A DNA stretch of 8,328 nucleotides from Lysobacterales bacterium CG_4_10_14_3_um_filter_64_11 (lineage in GTDB: Bacteria > Pseudomonadota > Gammaproteobacteria > Xanthomonadales > Xanthomonadaceae), in contig PFJA01000150.1 in the NCBI GenBank assembly GCA_002782905.1, positions 1 through 8,328 on the forward strand, in the 5' to 3' direction. Below are positions 1 to 7,400 of this stretch, one piece after another. The stretch's first letter is position 1. Every line of letters starts with the position of its first letter. The notes below the pieces were generated by a model. The model ran no database searches. It worked only from the letters and a program-made list of their open reading frames with translations, and was not told the DNA's origin. The translations under genes were made by a program, and so were the position numbers.

Positions 1-1283
1 AGACGGTGCTGGCGCAGATCGTGCAGATGGTGGCGCAGGCACAGCGTTCGCGCGCGCCGATGCAGCGCATGGCCGACCAAGTGGCGTACGGGTTCGTGCT
101 GGTGGTGCTGTCGATCGCGGTGACCACGTTCTTGGTCTGGGGCTGGTTCGGCCCGGAACCGGCGTGGACTTTTGCCGTGCTCAATGCGGTATCGGTGTTG
201 ATCATCGCCTGTCCGTGCGCGCTCGGCCTGGCCACGCCGATGTCGGTCATGGTCGCGACCGGACGTGCCGCGCAGGGTGGTGTGCTGTTCCGCGATGCCG
301 AGGCGATCGAGAACCTACGCAAGATTGATACCTTGATCGTCGACAAGACCGGCACCCTCACCGAAGGCCGCCCGGCGTTTCGCGCCATCGTCGCGGCGGC
401 TGGCTTCAGCGAGGAGGAGGTGCTGCGGCTCGCCGCCAGCCTCGATCAGGGCAGCGAACACCCGCTCGCCGAAGCCATTGTCGCCGAGGCGCGGCGCCGG
501 GGTGTGCCGTTGCAATCGCCCGAAGCGTTCGAGTCGGCCACTGGCATTGGCGTGCGCGGCCGGCTCGCTGGCCGCACGCTGGCGCTCGGCAACAGCGCGC
601 TGATGCGCGAGGTCGGCGTCGATCCGACCGCGCTGGCCGAGGCTGCCGAGGGCTTGCGGCAGGATGGCGCCAGCGTCATGTTGCTGGCGGTGGATGGAAA
701 ACTGGCGGGATTGCTCGCGGTCGCCGATCCAATCAAGGCGTCCACACCCGGGGCGATCAAGGCGTTGCACGACGCTGGCTTGCGCATCGTGATGGCGACC
801 GGCGACGGCTTGACCACCGCCAACGCGGTGGCGCGTGCACTCGGCATCGACGAGGTGCATGGCGAAGTACGCCCGGCCGACAAGATCGCGCTGGTGCAAC
901 GGCTCAAGGCCGAAGGCCGCACGGTGGCGATGGCCGGCGATGGCATCAACGACGCGCCGGCGCTGGCCGGTGCCGATGTCGGCATTGCCATGGGCACCGG
1001 TACCGATGTGGCAATGTCCAGTGCTCAGGTCACCCTGGTCAAGGGCGATCTCAACGGCATCGTGCGCGCGCGGGCGATTTCCAATGCCACCGTGCGCAAC
1101 ATGAAACAGAACCTGGCCTTCGCCTTTGTCTACAACGCGCTCGGCATCCCGATCGCGGCGGGTGCGCTGTATCCCCTGTTCGGCGTGCTGCTCAGCCCGA
1201 TGATTGCGGCGCTGGCGATGAGCCTGAGCTCGCTGTCGGTGGTGAGCAATGCGTTGCGGCTGGGGCGCAGTGGGCGGCAATGA
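1..1283 (+). CDS. copA: Cu+-exporting P1B-type ATPase CopA, 3' part (5' end outside window)
   Basis: Integral inner-membrane pump that uses ATP to move Cu+ from cytoplasm to periplasm. The frame is open to the left edge (codons begin at base 3), so the GTG at 6 is not taken as the start; the N-terminal metal-binding domains and first membrane helices are missing. Numbering from that GTG: membrane helix about 29-47; helix about 57-77 with the metal site C69-P-C71; phosphorylation motif D113-K-T-G-T; nucleotide-binding H152-P153 (SEHP) and GIGVRG about 180-185; TGD 265-267; hinge GDGIND 311-316; two final helices about 369-412. CPC together with Y376-N377 and the MSLSS at 405-409 is the Cu+ (P1B-1) signature, as opposed to Zn/Cd pumps. 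Family members are usually about 730-830 aa, so roughly half is visible. It ends 67 bases before the next gene, which appears to have its own promoter. Confidence 0.96.
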   Translation, partial: TVLAQIVQMVAQAQRSRAPMQRMADQVAYGFVLVVLSIAVTTFLVWGWFGPEPAWTFAVLNAVSVLIIACPCALGLATPMSVMVATGRAAQGGVLFRDAEAIENLRKIDTLIVDKTGTLTEGRPAFRAIVAAAGFSEEEVLRLAASLDQGSEHPLAEAIVAEARRRGVPLQSPEAFESATGIGVRGRLAGRTLALGNSALMREVGVDPTALAEAAEGLRQDGASVMLLAVDGKLAGLLAVADPIKASTPGAIKALHDAGLRIVMATGDGLTTANAVARALGIDEVHGEVRPADKIALVQRLKAEGRTVAMAGDGINDAPALAGADVGIAMGTGTDVAMSSAQVTLVKGDLNGIVRARAISNATVRNMKQNLAFAFVYNALGIPIAAGALYPLFGVLLSPMIAALAMSLSSLSVVSNALRLGRSGRQ

Positions 1284-1350
1284 ACAAGTCTTGATTTATC
1301 ATTCACAAGCGGCAAACGACTTGCAGTCCGGCGCGCGCTATACTGCGACC
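1284..1350 (+). promoter_or_regulatory. Intergenic region with probable promoter for the small Cys-rich gene
   Basis: This is the 67-base gap between the copA stop and the next ATG. It is more AT-rich than its surroundings in its first 40 bases. A near-consensus -10 hexamer TATACT lies at 1339-1344. No good -35 sits 16-18 bases upstream; TTGCAG at 1321-1326 is only 12 bases away. The sequence ACAAG occurs at 1284-1288 and 1305-1309, and CTTG at 1290-1293 and 1320-1323, making short inverted pairs that could be an operator. I see no CueR-type GGAAGG dyad and no terminator for copA. Confidence 0.45.
1339..1344 (+). promoter_or_regulatory. -10 box (TATACT), leaderless geometry
   Basis: TATACT matches the sigma-70 -10 consensus TATAAT at five of six positions. 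It ends six bases before the ATG at 1351, so RNA would be expected to start at or within a base or two of that ATG. No Shine-Dalgarno sequence lies between box and ATG (the bases are GCGACC), which fits leaderless translation. Xanthomonads are known to use leaderless mRNAs with such a box. Confidence 0.5.
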
Positions 1351-1752
1351 ATGAACCGCCGCACCGCCAAGCGTGTTTTCGCCATCACCGGCCGTCTGCT
1401 GTTGGCGTTGTCGCTGCTGTTTGCCACCGGGCCATGGGCACAGGTATTGGCGGCGGCGCGGGCGGCCGATTGTGCGCATAGGATGAGCGCGATGCAGCAC
1501 GGTGCTGACAACGGCGATGATTGCTGCGCCGACATGGGCGGCGAGCACGGCGTCCCCGCTTGTGGCAAACACGGCTCCCTGTGCGGCGGTGTCTGTGCTG
1601 CGCTGTGCGCGGTGAGCTGTTCCGGCACCTTGCCCGCCGTACTGGCGTTTACCGGTTTGCCGTTGGCTGCGGCAACGCCGCTGCCGCGCTCCGGCGGGCA
1701 CGTACCATCGTTGTTCGCTTCGCCGGCACTGCGCCCACCGATTTCCCTCTGA
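1351..1752 (+). CDS. Small exported Cys/His/Met-rich protein, CopL/DUF2946-like, probable copper-sensing leader ORF
   Basis: 133 aa. The ATG at 1351 is preferred over the in-frame upstream start at 1249 because it lies just after a -10 box, opens with a good signal peptide, and avoids overlapping copA. The signal has a basic start (RR, KR in residues 3-8), a hydrophobic core at about 11-30 and an ARA-A site near 37-39. The mature part carries Cys at 41, 58, 59, 71, 78, 82, 86 and 90, His at 43, 50, 66, 74 and 117, and Met at 45, 48 and 62. Cys 78-82-86-90 are spaced four apart. The protein ends in R128-P129-P130 followed by three residues. Small Cys-rich exported proteins ending in an R-P-P element precede copper genes as CopL (Xanthomonas copLAB) and as DUF2946 leader peptides (CutF, CruR). 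Family membership is judged by features, not by alignment. It may bind copper as a mature protein, act as a nascent-chain sensor, or both. Confidence 0.75.
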   Translation: MNRRTAKRVFAITGRLLLALSLLFATGPWAQVLAAARAADCAHRMSAMQHGADNGDDCCADMGGEHGVPACGKHGSLCGGVCAALCAVSCSGTLPAVLAFTGLPLAAATPLPRSGGHVPSLFASPALRPPISL

Positions 1753-1753
1753 T

Positions 1754-1805
1754 TGCCTGACTGCTCCGGCCGCGCTTGCGGCCGGCCGCCTGCTTTGTGC
1801 AGGCA
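1754..1805 (+). promoter_or_regulatory. Intercistronic RNA structure region, two hairpins with a competing outer stem
   Basis: Between the small ORF and the TolC-family gene. Hairpin 1 is an eight-base perfect stem, CCGGCCGC (1766-1773) with GCGGCCGG (1778-1785), loop GCTT. Hairpin 2 pairs GCCTGC (1788-1793) with GCAGGC (1799-1804), loop TTTGT. Alternatively TGCCTG (1754-1759), immediately after the small ORF's stop, can pair with CAGGCA (1800-1805), enclosing hairpin 1 and excluding hairpin 2. No run of T follows hairpin 1, and only a weak GGTTGTTT follows hairpin 2, so this is more likely a control or attenuation element than a strong intrinsic terminator. GC-rich stems can arise by chance, so function is unproven. 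Confidence 0.4.
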
Positions 1806-1822
1806 GGTTGTTTGCAATGGAT

Positions 1823-1835
1823 GGAAATCGCCATG
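1823..1835 (+). promoter_or_regulatory. Weak RBS and start of the TolC-family gene
   Basis: GGAAA at 1823-1827 lies five bases before the ATG at 1833 and supports that start. The alternative in-frame ATG at 1821 has only CAGG at 1804-1807, 13 bases away. AAATC (1825-1829) can pair with GATTT (1835-1839), putting the ribosome site and start codon in a small, weak hairpin. Confidence 0.4.
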
Positions 1836-3122
1836 ATTTGCAGGTTTCTCAATCATCGCGCGGGCGTGAGCGTTGCCGCGTGCGTATTACTGCTGACCGT
1901 ATGGACGCCCGTCAGTGCGCAGTCCGATGGTGCCGCCGCTGCACCGTTGACGCTGGCCGGCACGGTCGAGCTCGCCACCCGCTCGGCGCCGCTGCTCGGC
2001 GCGCTCGATGCGCGCCAGCAGGCGGCCAGTGAAGAACTGCTGCGCGCCGGCGCGTTACCCGATCCCGAATTGATGCTTGGCATCGACAACCTCACCGCGA
2101 CCGGCAACGATGCCTTTGCCATCGGTGCCGATCCGATGACCATGCGCAAAATCGGTTTTCGCCAGCGCTTGCCGGCACCGGCCAAACGCGAAGCGGAACG
2201 CCGCATGGCATTGGCCGAACGCGACCTGCGCACGGCGCAAATGCAGGTAGGCACCCTCACTGTCGGTCGCGCCAGCGGCGAGGCGTGGGTGCTGCGCTGG
2301 GCGGCGGAACATGAGCGCGCCTTGTTGCAGGCGCTGCTCGCGGATACGCGACTGGCCACGCGCGCCGCGCGCGCGCGGGTCAGCGCCGGCGGCAATCCCG
2401 GCGACGTGCTGGCGGTGCGCGCGCTGGAACTGGAAATCGAGAATCAGCTCAGCAGCAGCGAAGCCGGCATTGCGTCAGCCAATGCCAGTCTGCAACGTTG
2501 GCTGGGTGAGCAGGCGCTGCGGCCGCTGGCAATGGCGCCGGATTTCGCTGATCCACCCCTGCCCGAAGCGCGTGCGCTGGTACTGCTCGATCGCACTGCC
2601 GACCTGCTCGAATTCGCTGCGCATGACGCCCGTGCTGACGCGGCGGTGTCTGCCGCCAGGGCGCAGCGGCGGCCGGACTTCAGCATTGCTGCCGGTTACG
2701 GCCAGCGTGCCGCCAGCCGCGCCGACATGATCAGCCTGGAGTTCGCCATCGACCTGCCGTTGTTTACCGCCAATCGCCAGGATCGCGGCATCGCCGCCAG
2801 CATTGCCACCCGCGATGCCCTGCACGCCGAACATGAGGACGCCCGTCGTGCGGCCGTGGCGGCGATCCGCGCCGACTACGCGCAGTGGGCCGCTCTGGTT
2901 GCGCAGACCCAACGCGATCAGCGCGAACGCCTGCCGCTGCTGCACGATCGCAGTGCGCTGGCGCTGGCGAGCTATCGTTCCGGGCAATCGCTCGATGGCT
3001 GGATCGATGCCCGCCGCGATGAAGTGCAAGCCAGCATCGAAACCACCCGCCGCTTGCAGGCGCTGGGCAACGCATGGGTTGGCCTTGCGTATCGCTTCCA
3101 AGCACAGGAGTTACAGCCATGA
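1833..3122 (+). CDS. TolC-family outer membrane channel, CusC-like
   Basis: 429 aa; outer membrane/periplasmic tunnel subunit of the tripartite metal efflux complex formed with the two genes that follow. A signal peptide spans about residues 1-29, with hydrophobic core 12-25 and a V-S-A-Q cleavage site. The mature part has two outer-membrane-efflux (OEP) repeats, about 40-228 and 250-425. These contain LPDPEL (75-80), D-P-M-T-M (100-104) followed by a G-F-R-Q-R-L-P stretch as in metal-efflux TolC proteins, long Ala/Arg/Glu-rich helices, and a second-repeat GYGQR (288-292) with I-D-L-P-L-F (306-311). Length suits the family (about 410-460). Unlike E. coli CusC there is no lipobox Cys at the signal cleavage site. 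Start 1833 is chosen for its nearby GGAAA; 1821 would add four residues. Its stop overlaps the next start as ATGA (3119-3122). Assignment to copper comes from the neighbours. Confidence 0.9.
   Translation: MICRFLNHRAGVSVAACVLLLTVWTPVSAQSDGAAAAPLTLAGTVELATRSAPLLGALDARQQAASEELLRAGALPDPELMLGIDNLTATGNDAFAIGADPMTMRKIGFRQRLPAPAKREAERRMALAERDLRTAQMQVGTLTVGRASGEAWVLRWAAEHERALLQALLADTRLATRAARARVSAGGNPGDVLAVRALELEIENQLSSSEAGIASANASLQRWLGEQALRPLAMAPDFADPPLPEARALVLLDRTADLLEFAAHDARADAAVSAARAQRRPDFSIAAGYGQRAASRADMISLEFAIDLPLFTANRQDRGIAASIATRDALHAEHEDARRAAVAAIRADYAQWAALVAQTQRDQRERLPLLHDRSALALASYRSGQSLDGWIDARRDEVQASIETTRRLQALGNAWVGLAYRFQAQELQP
3106..3110 (+). promoter_or_regulatory. Strong RBS for cusB
   Basis: AGGAG lies eight bases before the ATG at 3119, inside the end of the TolC-family gene. 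It fixes the cusB start at 3119; the in-frame upstream start at 3074 would add 15 residues ahead of the membrane anchor and has no comparable site. Confidence 0.7.
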
Positions 3123-4417
3123 ATACCCGCAATCTGGGCATCGCCGCCGTCGTTGTTGCGATGGCCCTGACGTTGACCGCATGGCTTGCCTATCGTGCCG
3201 GCCAGCGCAGCGATCCAGCTACCGAATCCACCGCCAAGGCCGAGCGTGATGTTTTGTATTGGTTCGATCCGATGGTGCCGGACAAGCGTTTCGACAAACC
3301 CGGCAAGTCGCCGTTCATGGACATGCAATTGGTGCCGCGCTACGCCGACGCGGTGCCGACTTCCGGGGTGAAAGTGGCGGCTGCGGCCGTGCAGAGCCTG
3401 GGCCTGCGTTCGCAGGTGATCGTGCCGAGCCAGCTTGCCGGCCAAGTCACGGCATCGGCCGCGATCACCTGGGACTTGCGCCGGGAAGCGCGGCTGGATA
3501 CCGCGGTGGACGCGCAGGTGGTCAGGTTGTGGATCAAGGCACCCTATGAATCGATCGTTGCAGGCGCGCCGCTGGCGGCGTTGGAAGCGCCAGCATGGGC
3601 CAGCGCCATTGCCGAGTATCTGGCGTTGCGCGATGCCGATTCCGCCGAGGCCAGGGCACTGGCCGGCGATGCCCGTCGCCGCTTGCAGCGTCTGGGCCTG
3701 GCCGAGGCCGACATCCGCGCCGCCGAGCGCGGCGGACAGCGTACGGCGCAGGTGATCGTGCATGCGCCGATCAGCGGCGTGATCACCGAGTTGCCGGTGC
3801 GCGAGGGACAGTGGTTGCGTCCGGGCGAACTGCTGGCACGGATCAACCCGCTCGCCAGCGTCTGGCTGGAAGCGGCCTTGCCGCAGGCGCAGGCCGCGCA
3901 AGTGGCGGCCGGCGGCAACGTTTCCATCGCGATCGATGCTCTGGGCGGCACCCTGCGAAAGGGCGAGATCGAGCAGGTGTTGCCGCAGATCGATCCGCGC
4001 TCGCGCAGCCAAACCGTGCGCATCGTGCTCGATAACCGGGATGGCGCACTGGTGCCGGGGCAGTTCGCTCGTGTCACCTTGCAATTGCCGCCGGGCGAGC
4101 CGGCGTTGTGGGTGCCTGACGAAGCGTTGATCCTGACCGGTGCGCAGGCGCGGCTGGCGCTGGACGAGGGCGAGGGGCGTTATCGCATCGCCGTGGTCGG
4201 TACCGGGCGCCGGGCGCAGGGGCACACCGAAATCCGCAGTGGTCTGAAAGCGGGAGAGCGGGTGGTGTTGTCCGGCCAATTCCTGCTCGATTCCGAAGCC
4301 AGCGTGTCGCAGTCGGCGGACACTGCCGAGGCCGACGCCGATGCCGAGCCCGCCGACAAACACAGCGAACACCGGCATGAACCGGATCTCGGTATCAAGC
4401 CGGGTGTCCAGCCATGA
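3119..4417 (+). CDS. cusB: CusB-type periplasmic adaptor (membrane fusion protein), copper/silver efflux
   Basis: 432 aa; links the inner-membrane pump CusA to the outer membrane channel and can take part in metal hand-over. An N-terminal membrane anchor or uncleaved signal lies at about 6-27. Next is a heavy-metal-binding segment, about 46-75 (Y-W-F-D-P-M ... GKSPFMDMQLVPRY), with Met at 52, 67 and 69. The 15- and 2-residue spacing equals that of the copper-binding M49, M64 and M66 of E. coli CusB. After this come a lipoyl half-domain around 131-157, a short helical hairpin about 158-206, the second lipoyl half at 216-242 (APISGVITELPVREGQWLRPG), a beta-barrel about 245-325, and a membrane-proximal domain about 328-395. 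The tail after 398 is acidic, then His-rich (H415, H418, H420). Both ends overlap neighbours by ATGA, so translation is probably coupled. Confidence 0.95.
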   Translation: MNTRNLGIAAVVVAMALTLTAWLAYRAGQRSDPATESTAKAERDVLYWFDPMVPDKRFDKPGKSPFMDMQLVPRYADAVPTSGVKVAAAAVQSLGLRSQVIVPSQLAGQVTASAAITWDLRREARLDTAVDAQVVRLWIKAPYESIVAGAPLAALEAPAWASAIAEYLALRDADSAEARALAGDARRRLQRLGLAEADIRAAERGGQRTAQVIVHAPISGVITELPVREGQWLRPGELLARINPLASVWLEAALPQAQAAQVAAGGNVSIAIDALGGTLRKGEIEQVLPQIDPRSRSQTVRIVLDNRDGALVPGQFARVTLQLPPGEPALWVPDEALILTGAQARLALDEGEGRYRIAVVGTGRRAQGHTEIRSGLKAGERVVLSGQFLLDSEASVSQSADTAEADADAEPADKHSEHRHEPDLGIKPGVQP

Positions 4418-7400
4418 TCGCCGCCATCATTCGTTACGCGCTGGCCAACCGCTTGCCGGTGCTGTTCGCGGCCATGCTGCTGGCGATCATGGGCACCTGG
4501 TCGCTACTGCACACGCCGATCGATGCGTTGCCGGACCTTTCCGACACCCAGGTGATCATCCGCACGCCATGGCCGGGCCAGACCCCGCAGATCGTCGAGG
4601 ATCAGCTTACCTATCCGCTGGCCACCACCATGCTCTCGGTGCCTGGCGTGACCACCGTGCGCGCTTACTCGTTCTTCGGTGATTCGTTCGTGTACGTGCT
4701 GTTCGACGATGGCACCGACCCGTACTGGGCGCGCTCACGGGTGCTCGAATACCTGAGCCAGGCGCTCGATCGCCTGCCGGCTGGCGTGAGCCCGGCGCTC
4801 GGCCCGGACGCAACCGGGGTCGGCTGGATTTACGAATACGCATTGGTCGATCGCAGCGGCAAACACGATCTGGGCGAGCTGCGTTCGCTCCAGGACTGGC
4901 TGCTGCGGTTTGAGCTGACCGCGTTGCCGGGCGTGGCCGAAGTGGCCAGCATGGGCGGCATGGTAAGTGCCTGGCAGATCGTGCCCGATCCGCAGCGGCT
5001 GCGTGCGCAGGGCATCACTGTGGAGCAGTTGATTGAGGCCGTGCGCAGCGCCAACGGTGCGGTCGGTGGTTCGGTGATCGTGCAGGGCGAAGCCGAGATG
5101 ATGGTGGCCAGCGAAGGCTATTTGCGCACCCGCGAAGCGTTCGAACAAGTGCCTCTGGTGCTCGATGCGGCGCGCAATCCGGTGCTGCTCGGCGATGTCG
5201 CCACGATCCGGCGCGGGCCGGCGTTTCGTCGTGGCATCGCCGAGCTCGATGGCGAAGGCGAGGTTGCCGGTGGCGTGGTGGTGTTGCGGTCGGGTGGCGA
5301 CGCCCTGAGCGCCATTGCCGCGGTCAAGCAGCGCTTGCAGCAGTTGGCCGCCAGCCTGCCCGCTGGCGTGCAGATTGTGCCCACCTATGATCGCTCCGAG
5401 TTGATTCAGGCGGCGGTGCAAAACCTGCGCGGCAAGCTGATCGAAGAGTTCATCGTGGTCGCGATTGTCTGTGTTCTGTTTTTGTGGCATTTGCGCTCGG
5501 CTGGGGTCGCGCTGGTGACGCTGCCGCTGGGTGTGCTGGCCGCGTTCATCGTGATGCGGCAACAAGGCATCAGCGCCAATCTGATGTCGCTCGGTGGCAT
5601 CGCCATTGCCATCGGTGCGATGGTCGATGCGGCGGTGGTGATGGTGGAAAACGCGCACAAGCATTTCGAACATTTTCGTGCGCACAACGGCCGCGACGCC
5701 ACGGGCGAAGAGCGCTGGCAGGTGGTCGGCACGGCCTCGGTCGAGGTCGGCCCGGCGCTGGCGATCAGCCTGCTGATTGTCACCTTGTCGTTCGTGCCGG
5801 TGTTTGCGTTGCAGGCGCAGGAGGGGCGCCTGTTCGCCCCATTGGCCTACACCAAGACCTACGCCATGGCGGCGGCGGCGGGCCTGTCGATTACCCTGGT
5901 GCCGGTGCTGATGGGCTACCTGGTGCGCGGCACGATTCGCTCCGAGCAACGCAACCCGTTAAACCGTTTTTTGATCGCAATCTATCGGCCGCTGCTGGCG
6001 ATGGTGTTGCGGCGGCCGCGCGTGGCCTTGGCTGTCGGCATGCTGGCGATCGCGTTGAGCGTGGTGCCGGCGCTGCGTCTGGGCAGTGAGTTCATGCCGC
6101 CTCTGGATGAAGGCACCTTGCTGTACATGCCGACCGCGCTGCCCGGGTTGTCCGCTGCCAAGGCCGGCGAATTGCTGCAATTGACCGACCGCATGATCCG
6201 CACCGTGCCCGAAGTGGCGCATGTGTTCGGCAAGGCCGGGCGCGCCGATTCCGCGACCGATCCGGCGCCGCTGGAGATGTTCGAAACCACCATCACGTTC
6301 AAGCCGCGCGATCAGTGGCGGCCCGGACTCACGCCAGAGGCGCTGCGCGCCGAACTCGACGCCGCAGTCAAGGTGCCGGGCCTGTCCAACCTGTGGGTGC
6401 CACCGATTCGCAATCGCATCGACATGTTGGCCACCGGCATCAAGAGTCCGGTCGGGGTCAAGATCGCCGGCCCGGACAGCGCACAATTGCAGCGCCTGGC
6501 TGCCAAGGTGGAGACGTTGGCGCGCACCGTACCCGGCGTGCGTTCGGCGATTGCCGAGCGCAGCGCCGGCGGCCGTTATGTCGATGTGGTGGTTGATACG
6601 CAGGCGGCGGCGCGCTACGGCTTGAGCCAGCAGGCGGTGCAGCAGATCATTGCCACCGTGGTCGGTGGCGAACCGATCGGCGAAACCATCGAGGGCCGCG
6701 AACGCTACCCGATCGTGTTGCGTTATCCGCGCCCCGAGCGCGATTCGCTGGCGGCGTTGGCCGCGCTGCCGATCATTGCCAGCGATGGCAGCCAACTGGT
6801 GCTTGCCGATGTCGCCGACATCCGCCTGCGCGACGGACCGCCGGCGCTGCGCAGCGAAAATGCCCGGCTGGTGACCTATGTTTATGTCGATGTCGTGCCC
6901 GGCCAGTTGGGGGCCACGGTGGATGCACTGCGTGCGCGCCTCGGCGCCGATCTGCTCCTGCCACCCGGCTACAGCGTGAGCTATTCGGGCCAGTTCGAAT
7001 ATCTGGCGCGCGCTTTGCAGCGACTGACGATCATCGTGCCGGTGGCGTTGGTGGTGATCTTCCTGCTGATCTGGACCGTATTCCGGCGCGCCGCCGAAGC
7101 GCTGCTGATCATGCTCAGCCTGCCATTCGCGCTGGTCGGTGGCCTGTGGCTGGTCTGGTTGCTCGGCCACTCGGTCTCGATCGCCACCATCATCGGCTTT
7201 CTGGCGCTGGCCGGTGTGTCTGCCGAGTTCGGCGTAATCATGCTGCTGTACCTGCGCCAAGCCTGGGATCGGCGTCTGGCCGAACAACCCAACGCCGACG
7301 AGAAGGCATTGAGCGAAGCGATCCACGAAGGCGCGGTGATGCGCGTCAGACCCAAGGCGATGACGGTGGCGACCATCCTCGCTGGCCTGTTTCCGATCCT

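Noticed and set aside
315..1280. Long open frame on the - strand opposite copA
   Set aside because: Mirrors GC-biased codon use of copA; the translation is Arg/His/Gln-rich with no recognisable domain and copA motifs are unmistakable on the + strand.
1321..1326. TTGCAG as the -35 box for TATACT
   Set aside because: Spacing is only 12 bases, too short for either normal or MerR-type promoters.
1249..1350. Upstream extension of the small Cys-rich gene to an in-frame start at 1249
   Set aside because: Would overlap copA and bury the signal peptide behind 34 residues; the ATG at 1351 has the -10 box and signal sequence in the right place.
1766..1815. Intrinsic terminator after the small ORF
   Set aside because: Stems are good but there is no T-run after hairpin 1 and only a weak one after hairpin 2, so a strong terminator is not supported; kept as a possible control element.
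2358..2378. Alternating CG tract
   Set aside because: Lies inside coding sequence for an Arg/Ala-rich helix of the TolC-like protein and is explained by GC-rich codons.
2972..4378. 468-codon open frame on the - strand opposite the tolC-like gene and cusB
   Set aside because: Spans two real genes, low-complexity Arg/Gln/His composition, no RBS or domain; a typical antisense shadow in high-GC DNA.
4735..7326. Two long - strand open frames (4735-5949 and 5959-7326) opposite cusA
   Set aside because: Same His/Gln/Arg-rich shadow composition; cusA aligns throughout with its family on the + strand.
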